A stretch of DNA of 64,000 bases from assembly GCF_026262505.1 (NCBI RefSeq), contig NC_067205.1, positions 24,213,585-24,277,584 of the forward strand, written 5' to 3'. Numbering within the stretch: the first letter of the stretch is position 1; each line of letters starts with the position of its first letter. A program made the position numbers and the translations under genes. This stretch comes from Trichomonas vaginalis G3. Its lineage: Eukaryota > Parabasalia > Trichomonadida > Trichomonadidae. The notes under the pieces are model-generated. The model saw only the letters and a program-made list of their open reading frames with translations, did not search any database and was not told the DNA's origin. Shown piece by piece: positions 18,896-28,842 of the stretch.

Positions 18896-20166
18896 TGCTA
18901 CTGTCAGTAAAAGTACTGCTACTGTCAGTAAAAGTACTGCTACTGTCAGTAAAAGTACTGCTACTGTCAGAAAAAGTACTGCTACTGTCAGTAAAAGTAC
19001 TGCTAGGAGCAGAAAAAAAAGGAAAATTTGAGAGGGTTTTCGACGATAAAGTACTGCTACTGTCAGAAAAAGTACTGCTACTGTCAGTAAAAGTACTGCT
19101 ACTGTCAGAAAAAGTACTGCTACTGTCAGTAAAAGTACTGCTACTGTCAGTAAAAGTACTGCTACTGTCAGAAAAAGTACTGCTACTGTCAGTAAAAGTA
19201 CTGCTACTGTCAGTAAAAGTACTGCTAGGAGCAGAAAAAAAAGGAAAATTTGAGAGGGTTTTCGACGATAAAGTACTGCTACTGTCAGAAAAAGTACTGC
19301 TACTGTCAGTAAAAGTACTGCTACTGTCAGAAAAAGTACTGCTACTGTCAGTAAAAGTACTGCTACTGTCAGTAAAAGTACTGCTACTGTCAGAAAAAGT
19401 ACTGCTAGGAGCAGAAAAAAAGGAAAATTTGAGAGGGTTTTCGACGATAAAGTACTGCTACTGTCAGAAAAAGTACTGCTACTGTCAGTAAAAGTACTGC
19501 TACTGTCAGAAAAAGTACTGCTACTGTCAGAAAAAGTACTGCTAGGAGCAGAAAAAAAAGGAAAATTTGAGAGGGTTTTCGACGATAAAGTACTGCTACT
19601 GTCAGAAAAAGTACTGCTACTGTCAGTAAAAGTACTGCTACTGTCAGTAAAAGTACTGCTACTGTCAGAAAAAGTACTGCTAGGAGCAGAAAAAAAAGGA
19701 AAATTTGAGAGGGTTTTCGACGATAAAGTACTGCTACTGTCAGAAAAAGTACTGCTACTGTCAGTAAAAGTACTGCTACTGTCAGTAAAAGTACTGCTAG
19801 GAGCAGAAAAAAAAGGAAAATTTGAGAGGGTTTTCGACGATAAAGTACTGCTACTGTCAGAAAAAGTACTGCTACTGTCAGTAAAAGTACTGCTACTGTC
19901 AGAAAAAGTACTGCTACTGTCAGTAAAAGTACTGCTACTGTCAGTAAAAGTACTGCTACTGTCAGAAAAAGTACTGCTACTGTCAGTAAAAGTACTGCTA
20001 CTGTCAGTAAAAGTACTGCTAGGAGCAGAAAAAAAGGAAAATTTGAGAGGGTTTTCGACGATAAAGTACTGCTACTGTCAGAAAAAGTACTGCTACTGTC
20101 AGTAAAAGTACTGCTACTGTCAGAAAAAGTACTGCTACTGTCAGTAAAAGTACTGCTAGGAGCAGA
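18896..20166. repeat. Two-variant 21-bp minisatellite with higher-order blocks
   Basis: About 42 units of 21 bp (TACTGCTACTGTCAG, then TAAAAG or AAAAAG) lie in eight blocks. Seven copies of a spacer of about 54 bp separate the blocks; the spacer contains AGGAGCAG, an A-run, GGAAAATTTGAGAG and GGTTTTCGACGATAAAG. Units differ only by T or A at one position. The second and seventh blocks have the same order of variants, which points to whole-block duplication. It separates two divergent genes within the Maverick. The long minus-strand open frames through it (Leu/Val/Thr repeats) are by-products of the 21-bp period. Confidence 0.95.
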
Positions 20167-20202
20167 GATTTTTATCGTTGTGGTCCGACAGGACACAAAC
20201 GA

Positions 20203-20781
20203 ATGTCCGACGTCCCACCAACCGAGTCCATTCCCAAACCAGAGGAACCTAAAGAACCACAACAGTCTCCTCAGCAACCTCAGTTCCAGCAAGTACCTCC
20301 GAATTACTACCAATTTCCACCTCAAGGTTACTACCCACCACAAGGCTTCCCGAACTACCCTCCTCAGCCTATGCCTTACTTCCCCAACCCTTGGTTGTTC
20401 CAGCAAGCTCCACCCCAGCAATTCCAATTCCAATCTCAATCGAAGAGAGACCAAGACTTCGAAGAAGGTCTGAACCGCTTACGCAAAGAGTATGCTACAG
20501 CTCCAATGGAAGACGACAGGCTTTCAGTCTCTTCCCTAAGGTCGACCAATTCGACTCGTACCACAGATTCGGTTCGTGACCGTGAAGACTACCTCAAGCA
20601 GTCTGAGAGACTCTTCATCTTACAGCCATTTACAGTTGGAGCTCTCAAGAACATGCGCAATTACGAAGGTCAGACACCAGCTGGAGACCGCAAAACAGAC
20701 GTACTCGCAAGAGCCGTCCAGCTCGTCAAAACAAAGACGGAGATAGTCGACTTCATACTTGCAGCTTGCCCTTACAAGTAA
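20203..20781 (+). CDS. Pro/Gln-rich hypothetical Maverick protein (192 aa)
   Basis: Residues 1-85 are a Pro/Gln/Tyr/Phe low-complexity domain (e.g. QGYYPPQGFPNYPPQPMPYF). The C-terminal half is folded-looking and helical (SERLFILQPFTVGALKNMRN, then VLARAVQLVKTKTEIVDFIL). Disordered Pro/Gln arms of this kind occur in virion proteins. Unrecognised otherwise. It begins just right of the minisatellite, after a TTTTTATCG box. Confidence 0.55.
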   Translation: MSDVPPTESIPKPEEPKEPQQSPQQPQFQQVPPNYYQFPPQGYYPPQGFPNYPPQPMPYFPNPWLFQQAPPQQFQFQSQSKRDQDFEEGLNRLRKEYATAPMEDDRLSVSSLRSTNSTRTTDSVRDREDYLKQSERLFILQPFTVGALKNMRNYEGQTPAGDRKTDVLARAVQLVKTKTEIVDFILAACPYK

Positions 20782-20809
20782 AAAAATAAACAATTACGAA
20801 TTAAACTTT

Positions 20810-21010
20810 TTACTCTTTCTTTTCTGAGTTGTTTAGAGCTGGTTTCTCTTGTAGAAACCTTTCGTACTCTTCCATGGTCATGTAATTGCGAATTTGGTAC
20901 GCAATTCCAGGTTCGTTGTTTTTGAACCTGATGTATGTAACGCTTCCATCCTCCTCAGGGAAGTAGGCTGCTAACATCTGACCAAGTTTTCTCGGTGACT
21001 CGGAGCTCAT
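20810..21010 (-). CDS. Small hypothetical Maverick protein (66 aa)
   Basis: MSSESPRKLGQMLAAYFPEE, then a strand-rich middle (GSVTYIRFKNNEPGIAYQIR) and a charged end. No family is recognised. It is convergent with the Pro/Gln-rich gene, with a 28-bp gap. Confidence 0.5.
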   Translation of the reverse strand: MSSESPRKLGQMLAAYFPEEDGSVTYIRFKNNEPGIAYQIRNYMTMEEYERFLQEKPALNNSEKKE

Positions 21011-21050
21011 AAAAATGTCACTTTTTAAACGTTAAGTTTTTAGTCTTATT

Positions 21051-21234
21051 TTACCCTTTGTTTTCAAGGTAGTATTGGAGCGCAATTTCTCCAAATTCTC
21101 TGTGTCGGAGTTCTTCAGCATTTTCCAAGGTGTACCTGGAGAACTCAAAGAAGTTGTCAAGAAACATACTGCCATGCTGCTCTTCTGAGTTCGTCGGTAT
21201 TTTGGAAGTGTTGCACCTTCGAGTCTTCGGACAT
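21051..21234 (-). pseudogene. Small hypothetical Maverick coding region
   Basis: A short acidic coding region beginning MSEDSKVQHFQNTDELRRAA. It sits in line with the 66-aa gene and has the same type of start sequence (CATTTTTT followed by the ATG context). It looks broken; no family is recognised. Confidence 0.35.
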
Positions 21235-21538
21235 GAAAAAATGACACTTTTTCTATTAAACCGTTTTGGCATTTCTCATGAGTGAGTATAGTTCTGCCGA
21301 ACCATTGGAAGAGAAGAAGTACCCTTGCTGGCAAAAGACAAAAATAACGTTTACCATGTGAAACGTTTATAAAATAACTGGGGTAGAAATGAGGTGAAAA
21401 AACAGGTGAAATATCACCTCTTCACCTAAATTATATTTTTATTGAATTCAGCACAAAAATCATGAATTTCCTTAAGATAGAAAAAATAAAGTTAGTTTTA
21501 TTTTTATTTATTTTTTTATTTTGTATGTAAAGACAGAT

Positions 21539-22076
21539 ATGTCAACAACAGAGAAACACACAACAGTTATAGTCCATGAAGCTATAAATGAAGAATATGA
21601 GTGGGTTCAGTTTAACAAACAACTCCGTCTCATTCGTTCGGTCAAAGACGATATGTACCAAATGCAAAGTATTTTGACAGCATGTTTTGCTCCAGATACT
21701 AAGAAACCACAAGACTGGTTTTAGGAACCAAAGCACTATTGAACTATTAAATGAAGCTGAAAATTCGACTACGGATTTTTTCGTAGTCGCAAAAACTCGA
21801 GTAAGTAAAAAACCGCAGTCGCCAAAACTCTATGAAAATCGTGAAAAATTGCCAAACGGTTTGAGAGGAGGATATTATGTACATAGACTTCTTGTAAATG
21901 CTGTTGCAATGTGGGCTTCGCCTCGTTATGCTTGGTATATTTACAGACTTCTTGACGAAATTCATAGACAAGAACGTGAAGAGATGGAAACAAGCTTGAA
22001 GCAAAAGACAAAAAGCATTCAGAAAAGAATACCACGTTCGGTACCAAAAGGAAAGGAAAAGAATATAAGTATATGA
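21539..22076 (+). pseudogene. KilA-N domain protein region
   Basis: The region contains a KilA-N core: NGLRGGYYVHRLLVNAVAMW, then SPRYAWYIYRLLDE, matching the GG..VH...A..FAMW.S..F..Y..RLL pattern. KilA-N is a DNA-binding fold shared by phage antirepressors and large DNA viruses and related to fungal APSES. The first part (MSTTEKHTTVIVHEAINEEY) and the basic tail are not assigned. The coding region looks broken. In a virus-like element a regulator of transcription or replication is likely. Confidence 0.7.
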
Positions 22077-22381
22077 TTTATACTGAAGAGATGGAAAATG
22101 AAGAAGATAAAGATATGGTTATGTTGCATTTAGTCAGAAGAAACAACAAAAGCTTTTACGACCTTGCTAAGATTTACAAATCTGACAGAAATTGGTTCTA
22201 TCGCGAAAACTTACCGATTTCAATGACCCCAAATGAAGATGTGAAACAAATAGTTCAAGATACGTTACCTCAAACACACTATGATATGAAAGGTTGTACA
22301 ATACTTACCTTCAAAGAAGACTTACCGCTACTGAAAGAAAAAATAACAGAGTATTTTGACAACTTCAAACAAGCAGAGTAA
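22073..22381 (+). CDS. Hypothetical protein downstream of KilA-N gene (102 aa)
   Basis: The start overlaps the end of the KilA-N region. The protein (IYTEEMENEEDKDMVMLHLV ... SFYDLAKIYKSDRNWFYREN) is charged and mixed alpha/beta. The overlap suggests that it may be a co-expressed partner or a domain of the same system. No family is recognised. A later ATG at 22091 would also serve as start. It is convergent with the ATPase gene, 15 bp apart. Confidence 0.5.
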   Translation: MIYTEEMENEEDKDMVMLHLVRRNNKSFYDLAKIYKSDRNWFYRENLPISMTPNEDVKQIVQDTLPQTHYDMKGCTILTFKEDLPLLKEKITEYFDNFKQAE

Positions 22382-22396
22382 ATGAACTCTTTATTT

Positions 22397-23269
22397 TTAT
22401 TGACTTTTTACAATTTGAACTTTATTTGCGTAGATATGAATTCTGAAAGAAGTATGAGGGTCTTGTATGACTTTATACTTCTCCCATAGTTCATGTCTGT
22501 CAAACTTACCTGCCATGGACTCTTTCATAAGTTCCATGAAATCGTCTTCGGACAATCCGGGGAAAAGTATTATGTCAGTAAGTATTCTTTTAACATCCTC
22601 ACTTAAACTCTTTGCTGTCTGTACACAAATGACAACTGAGATGTTAAAGTGTCTGAGCTTCTTAAGAATTCGACACATGTCTTGTTCTCTATTCTTTAAC
22701 AAAGGATGAGAAGCAAAGTCATCTAAGATAAGAAGACATCTATGAGGGTAAGTCTTCCAATCGTAAGATTGCAATTTCTTCGAAATGTATTCTATCTCTT
22801 TCTGTTTGTTTCTGAAGTGTTTCTTCTCTAATATTCTCTGCAGTTCCTCATTTGGGTCTTTAAACTTAGAATTTATATACTCATTTATAGCATTATACTT
22901 CAAAACTCTTCTTTGGTACTTCTTTATCCAATCTAACAACTCAGTATCCTTTATACATACTAACTTAGACTTCTTTATAATATCTTTGAACGAATTGACG
23001 GTTTGGTCAAATTGACCAGAAGTCGAACAAATAACAACTAACTCATAGAATGGGTTCTTCTCATCTAGTTCTTGTTGTTGTGCAGCCATTTTAAGATAAG
23101 TGAAAGTCTTACCCGACCCAGGTGGTGCAATTAGACCTGTTATACCATTCTGAGCAAATAAGAACTTTTCATGTATAGGCTTTATCTGAGCATTTTCTAA
23201 CTTCCTCTTGTTCTTGTTTAAAACATTCTCAAATTTCTTGTCAATGTCAGCAAACTTTTTTTCTAACAT
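22397..23269 (-). CDS. FtsK/HerA-type genome-packaging ATPase
   Basis: A 290-aa ATPase predicted to pump DNA into capsids. Walker A is APPGSGKT (residues 48-55), Walker B is CLLILDDF (178-185), and a later polar motif (SVVICVQT) fits sensor I. This is the A32-like form found in Polintons and NCLDVs. The start at 23269 (MLEKKFADID) is preferred: the open frame extends upstream to 23371, but that would overlap the divergent gene at 23306 and remove the shared spacer. With the capsid genes it defines the virus-like module. Confidence 0.88.
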   Translation of the reverse strand: MLEKKFADIDKKFENVLNKNKRKLENAQIKPIHEKFLFAQNGITGLIAPPGSGKTFTYLKMAAQQQELDEKNPFYELVVICSTSGQFDQTVNSFKDIIKKSKLVCIKDTELLDWIKKYQRRVLKYNAINEYINSKFKDPNEELQRILEKKHFRNKQKEIEYISKKLQSYDWKTYPHRCLLILDDFASHPLLKNREQDMCRILKKLRHFNISVVICVQTAKSLSEDVKRILTDIILFPGLSEDDFMELMKESMAGKFDRHELWEKYKVIQDPHTSFRIHIYANKVQIVKSQ

Positions 23270-23305
23270 ATTTTTAGAAAAATTAAAATTTTTATCTTTT
23301 AGAAA

Positions 23306-23758
23306 ATGTCTAGCGATTTCGCTATCTATATTCGAGACAAGCTTTTCGACAGCAAAACATCTGTCGACCATAAAATCTTACATAGTGTAAACAAGAAAGG
23401 TGAATTTGTTCTAAAGTTCTGTTTCTGGGAATATGACAAGAACCATAAAACATTAAGCAGAGCAGTCTTAAAATTTGTCAATGACAGACTTGTTGACAGA
23501 GATGACGCCGATTGGAAAGATGAAGTCCAACAAAACTTCTTAGAATGCAAAGAAGACACATGCGCTGTTCTTGAAGATGAAATAGAAAACAGAATAGAAG
23601 AGCTATTAAAGGACAAAGAACTTTTACATAAATATGGTTGCGCCAAATTTGACATAACTCCACCAGAAAAGAAGAAGAGAGAAAAGAAAGAAAAGAAAGT
23701 AGAAGAAGAGAAGAAAGAACCTGAACCAGTTCCAGAGAAAAAGAAATTTGACATGTAA
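23306..23758 (+). CDS. Hypothetical Maverick protein (150 aa)
   Basis: MSSDFAIYIRDKLFDSKTSV begins a folded, mixed-charge domain of about 110 residues. It is followed by a Lys/Glu-rich tail (EKKKREKKEKKVEEEKKEPE). No family is recognised. It diverges from the ATPase gene across 36 bp, with TTTTTATCTTTTAGAAA just before the ATG. Confidence 0.6.
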   Translation: MSSDFAIYIRDKLFDSKTSVDHKILHSVNKKGEFVLKFCFWEYDKNHKTLSRAVLKFVNDRLVDRDDADWKDEVQQNFLECKEDTCAVLEDEIENRIEELLKDKELLHKYGCAKFDITPPEKKKREKKEKKVEEEKKEPEPVPEKKKFDM

Positions 23759-23774
23759 AAATAAAATTTTATTT

Positions 23775-24165
23775 TTAGAACATTTCTGGGTCAATGTCAA
23801 TGTTCTCTTCCTCTTTAGGAGTAAACACTGGCTTAGACTCTAAAATCTTTTTACCCAATTTTACCTTGAACTTCTACAACTTTAGACTCATAATATTCAT
23901 AGTCGTCTGCTTTCTTTGGTTCATAAGGTATAACAAGTTTGTATGCTTTGCCTTCTTTAAGGTTTGAGAACCTTCTGTCAAAACTTTCTTTGACTGTTAA
24001 CAAACCTTCTATGTCTAAGTCTTCAAATTTCGCACCATTTTTAGTCACAATAGCAAACTTAACTGGTTCGATGTTCCAAACTTTGCTGAATGAAGACTTT
24101 TCAAAATGGTAGAAGTAAACATTCAAATATGTGAATGGGTCTAGTTCTTCTTTAAGTCCTGACAT
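23775..24165 (-). pseudogene. Hypothetical Maverick coding region
   Basis: The region encodes a small strand-rich protein (MSGLKEELDPFTYLNVYFYH ... AYKLVIPYEPKKADDYEYYE). It looks broken near its end. No family is recognised; a single-strand DNA-binding-like or capsid-accessory fold cannot be excluded. The ATG context contains TTTACTGAGATGAA on the opposite strand nearby, a variant of the module at 13541. Confidence 0.4.
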
Positions 24166-24274
24166 GTACTTGTTTACTGAGATGAATTTTCCATCTTTTC
24201 TATCGGATAAAAAAATATTTTTTTTAAAATTTACTCAGAAAAATTTTTCTTTGTATATACACCATTCTGTACGT

Positions 24275-25463
24275 CTAAAAGACTTTTGACATTTGCCAAG
24301 AATGTTCGTTTAGAAGCTGCATATAACCATATTCTTGACAATATTGTTTATATTCATCATATAAAGACCTTTCATCTAAACACTCAAAGTCAGTTTCATC
24401 TATGAACAGTTCATATACACTCTTGTTTGCTTCTAACAATGTTTGTCTCTCTTCGGTATGTGGAATTTGTCTTGGATTGAACTTAGAAATATCTAATGTC
24501 ATGAAATATGAGAACAAGTGGTTGTAAAAGTCAGATGTCAAAGTTTCTGCTAAGTCGTCAAAATATTCTGTATCTTGCATATGAGAATCTGACGTTCTGA
24601 CAACTACATATCTTCTGTCAGAACTTTCTAACTTCATCGGAACAGCATTGTTTGAAACCATAATGAAGTTTGCAACATTTTCACAAACTCTTTGGTCTTT
24701 ATACTTTCTTTCAACAACTCCAACTTTATCTGTTATAAGACTCTTCAAAGCATCTGAGTTTAAAACTTTTGTTGTATCTATACTTTGAAGTTCATTGCAA
24801 ACTATAAGTTTCATATTCTCTATTGAGGAGTTAAATTTACCGCAGATGTTTTCTAAGTTTGTCATATTCGGATTCGAATAGCCCTCTAACAGTTTGCACA
24901 AGATATCTGTAAAGAATGTGTTCTTACCTGTTCCTTGTTTTCCAATTATAATGAGAGCAGTTTCATTCTTAGCACTTGGATGTTGTAAGATGTTTGCAAA
25001 CCAACATAAGATATACTCATAAACCTTTTCGTTTCCATTGCATATAATTTCTTTGACATGGTCTAACCAAGCTTCTATAATACTTGTTTCATTCTACTTG
25101 TTCGTATTTATATCCAGTGAAGATAGAATAGAAGTTTGGAGAAGGTGTATAGAACTTTATACCTCGAACTGAAAAATCTTCTAACTTTGACAATAAGATA
25201 TCCCAAGCATCTAACATCTTCATTCCAACTTGTACAACTTTTATTTTCTTAAGTTTCTGTCTACATTCTTGTTCTGAAACTATTGTTGCTCTTGGTTTGT
25301 TAAAGACAACATCCCATTCTTTCATGACATAACATTCTGGGGCAGAGTCAACATAAATGACTAAACGTTTCAAATTCTCGACTGCTTTGTTATAGTCTCT
25401 AAATGGACACATATTTCTGAATGCTTGGAAGTCATAAAAATCTGAAACATCTATTCTGTACAT
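24275..25463 (-). pseudogene. SF3-type helicase (D5-like) region
   Basis: The region has a P-loop in IIIGKQGTGKNTF and a Walker B-like MKLIVCNE. A sensor-like block (ANFIMVSNNAVPMKLESSDR) follows, together spanning an SF3 helicase core as in D5 proteins of large DNA viruses. The upstream part ends PNFYSIFTGYKYE, resembling the D5_N linker (the usual FNIFTGF). It would unwind DNA during replication together with the family B polymerase. It looks broken. The leader before the first ATG (T-run, TATAAAA) is the same as that before the polymerase region. Confidence 0.7.
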
Positions 25464-25511
25464 TTTTATAAAAATAAAAAAATAATATTTTTTTATTCTT
25501 GACTTTGTTGT

Positions 25512-26295
25512 TCATTTGTTCATTTGTTGCATTTGTTGTTCTTGAGCTATTTGTTGTTGAAGTTGTTCTTGTAATACAATACTTTCACCAGTTGCATCTT
25601 CCAATTCGAAACTTTCTGCCGTCATTGACAAATACATAGGACATAAAAGTTTTACAGGAACAAAGTTTGCGTCAACTAATGTCAACGTTATACTTGCCAA
25701 AGTGTTTGAGTTCACTAAGGTTGAAAATTCTGCATTCGAATGAACAATAGGCAAACCAGCAGAGAAAGTATTGTTTATACGCATAAGTATCTTTTGGTCA
25801 TAATAGTTTCTGTCGACATTCGAATAACACTTTGAACCTAAGTTTGAAACAATATATAAGATTGGTGTGCTTAATGTCAATGGAATAGACATTCCTTGTA
25901 TGACACCTTTTCCTGTTATAGGAAACTGTTGGTAGTAAAAACCAGAAATAAGTTTTGTATTATAGCTCATATCGTTTATAGTAAACTCAGTCGGACATCC
26001 AAACATAATGAAACCTGCTCTAGTTGCAGCACATGTTACACCGTACTTAAAGTATTAAATAAGTCAACAAAACCTGTTGGTGGTATATCTGAGTAAGTAT
26101 CTTCAAAGGAGTATTTTTTACCATTCACAACAATAAATCTTCTGGTGTCAAAAGAGCAAAACAGGCTTTAGTCGTCATTGTGTTTAAGGTTAGTTTACAA
26201 TATCGTCCTTGAGGACTTTGTAAGTTTGTTGTTATAGAATTATATGACTCAGGGTTTTTAGTCGTAATAGTATAAACCATTATGTCTTCTGCCAT
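25512..26295 (-). pseudogene. Probable penton/minor capsid protein region
   Basis: A strand-rich coding region between the helicase and major capsid genes, the usual place of the penton (single jelly-roll) gene in Polintons. It starts MAEDIMVYTITTKNPESYNS, contains many beta-type segments (PLTLSTPILYIVSN, ASITLTLVDANFVPVKLLCP) and ends in a Gln-rich tail. It looks broken. The assignment rests on position, size and strand content, not on a recognised motif. Confidence 0.5.
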
Positions 26296-26343
26296 TTACT
26301 TAGCAAATAAATTTTAATGAAATGTTGTGGTCGTCAAATATTT

Positions 26344-26877
26344 TTATAACGTCTGGGAAACTATATTTAAGTTCAACGTTTCACCTCCTTTCATAACGTA
26401 TATCTTGTCAATGACATTATATGAAACACCACAGCAACTAATGTCGGGTTCTATTTCTTTGATGTTTATATCGTCTGCCTCTGTCAAAAGTTTCAATAGT
26501 TCTTTCAAAACTTCATGAGGTGCAATGACATATGAGTTCACTTTTACAGGGTTGTGTTCGACCAAGTTTAACATTATACTTAAAGCTTGACAAATCTTCT
26601 CCTGAGTTTGAAGTTTGTCTTTCAGTTGTTGGTAGTCGTTTCGAATATCTGCAACAGAACTTAAGTCTCTGCTAACTTCAGGATATGTTGGTTCTTTTAC
26701 AGGAACAATTGTTATACCATCTTCGTCTTCGTATGGTTTCCCCACTTCAACATCTCTGTCTTTGACATTGACAACAACACTTTGACTGTTTGTTTGAGTT
26801 GGTGAATTTAACTTCACATCTGCCACCGCCATTAAACCTTTTGAAACACTTACGCTTCTATTTTTCGGAAATGACAT
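26344..26877 (-). CDS. Hypothetical Maverick protein (177 aa)
   Basis: Read from the ATG at 26877 (MSFPKNRSVSVSKGLMAVAD); the frame stays open upstream, but that would run into the divergent gene. The first 85 residues are acidic and extended, then a coiled coil (VADIRNDYQQLKDKLQTQEK), then a helical/strand end domain. No family is recognised. It shares an 18-bp spacer with the gene at 26896. Confidence 0.55.
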   Translation of the reverse strand: MSFPKNRSVSVSKGLMAVADVKLNSPTQTNSQSVVVNVKDRDVEVGKPYEDEDGITIVPVKEPTYPEVSRDLSSVADIRNDYQQLKDKLQTQEKICQALSIMLNLVEHNPVKVNSYVIAPHEVLKELLKLLTEADDINIKEIEPDISCCGVSYNVIDKIYVMKGGETLNLNIVSQTL

Positions 26878-26895
26878 TTTACTTAGAATAAAAAG
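26878..26895. promoter_or_regulatory. 18-bp divergent promoter spacer
   Basis: TTTACTTAGAATAAAAAG lies between two divergent ATGs. It keeps the TTTAC box and an AATAAAA core seen in the other two short spacers of the element. Confidence 0.55.
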
Positions 26896-27315
26896 ATGGA
26901 CGTATTCGGATATCTCTTCGAATTGAAGCAGAACAAAGTTTATACTCACAAACAATACAAATACATTGACAGAATAGTTCTTTACACAAACAATGGAAAA
27001 TGTTATAGAATAGCAGTCTTTGCTGAACCTAAATATTTTCATAAAGCAAAGAAAGTTGGTATAACTGAAATGGTGAAAGTTCTTGAAGCAGACAAAAATA
27101 TAACTTCAAAACTGACCGATATTACTAAAGGAAAGTTTATAATACAATATTATGTCAAAACTGGCGTACTGTCAATATTTGACGGAGAGAAGTCAGTTCA
27201 AGAACAACTTACTGACCTGCTGCCAAAATCTGCTCGATGGAAGCTGTCGTTATGCCAATCTGAGGAGCCCCAGCAGGTTTCATCGAACGAATCTTCAAAA
27301 GAGCATCTTCCGTGA
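26896..27315 (+). CDS. Hypothetical Maverick protein (139 aa), antisense overlap with capsid gene
   Basis: MDVFGYLFELKQNKVYTHKQ starts a basic, strand-rich protein; it continues IVLYTNNGKCYRIAVFAEPK and ends in a Ser/Glu tail. No family is recognised. Its last 107 bp overlap, on the other strand, the 3' end of the major capsid region, so the tail is constrained by the capsid reading frame and may be an extension rather than a domain. Confidence 0.5.
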   Translation: MDVFGYLFELKQNKVYTHKQYKYIDRIVLYTNNGKCYRIAVFAEPKYFHKAKKVGITEMVKVLEADKNITSKLTDITKGKFIIQYYVKTGVLSIFDGEKSVQEQLTDLLPKSARWKLSLCQSEEPQQVSSNESSKEHLP

Positions 27316-28810
27316 AAAGTGCTATTGGTTTTGTAAACTTCTTTGCTTTCAATTCATCTGGACCGTCTCTGTCACCAGTATATTGTATTTGAACTGTACC
27401 AACAGTTGAAATACCACCCATAAAGTCTTCTGAGTCAGCAAATGGAATGCCAAGCCAAAAGTTTGAACGGTCTCCATTTGTATATTGAGTTTTTTGACCT
27501 CCTGTATGAGTCCATACTTTCACATATGGCATAATAGAACTTTGCATTTCAGGGTTAATGGTTGTTGTGAAGTTGTTGTTAAAGTTCATAGCATCTAATG
27601 TCAAGTTGTATGACCTCATATCCTCAACTGTAGAATATTCTTCTCTTGGATAATATTTGCCATCTATGTTTATATGATATTTAATACCAGGGTTGTAGAA
27701 ACAAGAATAGTCATTTATAGTTCGTCTGAACAGTACAAACATAGTATCTGCATGTTTCATTGCAGTTGTTAAGCAATATCTGTTCTTGCACCTGGGTCAG
27801 CACTTTGGTTTCCAACTTCACCTGCAAAGTCTTTGACAGATATTTGGTGTATAGGGAACATAAGTGGAACTGCAATATATTTGGCAGCTAAAGCATTTGA
27901 AATATCTGGGTCCAACATATAAACGCAAGTCTGCTTTCTATTCTCTTGCATTCAAACTGTTCGCATGTGAACTTAACTGGGTCCCAAGCATTCCAGCAGC
28001 ATTGAAATAATAGTTTACTTCAGTGTTGAGGTTTGAGAAACCAAAGTCTAAGTCAACTTTGTCTTTGCAAAAGTCACAGAACTTGGCTCCACCAGTTCCA
28101 GCTACAGTAATGCTGAATGGGTCTTGTGTTGGTGCAATGACTAAGTTATTTTTGCTTGGAGTAAGTTCGATAGAAATTTTTCCTGCCCAGTTTGGCAAGT
28201 ATCTTAAAAACCTGAAGATGAGGAAAGATGACAAAGGAACTCTAAGTTTCAGTTTTACTTTGGTTACTGCTGCTGCAGTTTGTCCAGAAAGGTTAACATA
28301 AACTCCTGGAACGTTAGGGTCAAGTCTTCTTATTTTCTCAATAGTTGCATACTGGTCTGTTTGTTCTCTAGCTTGTGGTTGTACTGAGTTTCGCAAAGCG
28401 AACCATTCATAGTTTGCCCATGTTACTGTTTGAACTAAGTCAGAGTTAGAATATATCTTATATCCCATGAAAACTTCTGGAGCATATTGGTATCCGACAT
28501 AGAAAATTCCATTGCAACCTTTCTTGTCAGACAACTTGGCAGAAGGTTTTATTTCAATGTCTTGTTCCACGTATAAGAATGAGTTGTCAATAGAAATAAT
28601 ATGAAACCTGTCGCAAGCAATATCTACTGTTGTTGAAGAACCTTCTCCAAACTCACCTACGTTTCCATAAGAAACAGCAGTTGTATATTCGTAAGTTCCA
28701 GGAACTATTTCTGACCTTCTAATGGCATTGTCGCATTCGTTATACCATTCGGAAACATTTCCGTTCATGGCATCCAAAACTGTTGGCGTTATATTCTGAG
28801 CGGCGTACAT
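27209..28810 (-). pseudogene. Probable major capsid protein (double jelly-roll) region
   Basis: The largest strand-rich coding region of the capsid module. It starts MYAAQNITPTVLDAMNGNVS; later parts include RVPLSSFLIFRFLRYLPNWA and KISIELTPSKNNLVIAPTQD, as in Polinton/virophage capsid proteins, where a first jelly-roll ends near such a motif. Size and position beside the packaging ATPase fit a major capsid protein of 500 or so residues. The region looks broken. The ATG is preceded by TTTTTACCCATATGAA, matching the shared leader. Confidence 0.7.
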
Positions 28811-28842
28811 TTCATATGGGTAAAAATATAGAATAGTTGGAT

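Noticed and set aside
18896-20166. CRISPR array
   Set aside because: The intervals between repeats are themselves repeats, there are no unique spacers, no cas genes, and the host is a eukaryote.
18896-20454. Long open frames through the minisatellite (plus strand about 198 aa, minus strand about 349 aa)
   Set aside because: They follow from the 21-bp period, which is divisible by three, and read as simple Leu/Val/Ser/Thr repeats; the minus frame is also the shadow of the Pro/Gln-rich gene.
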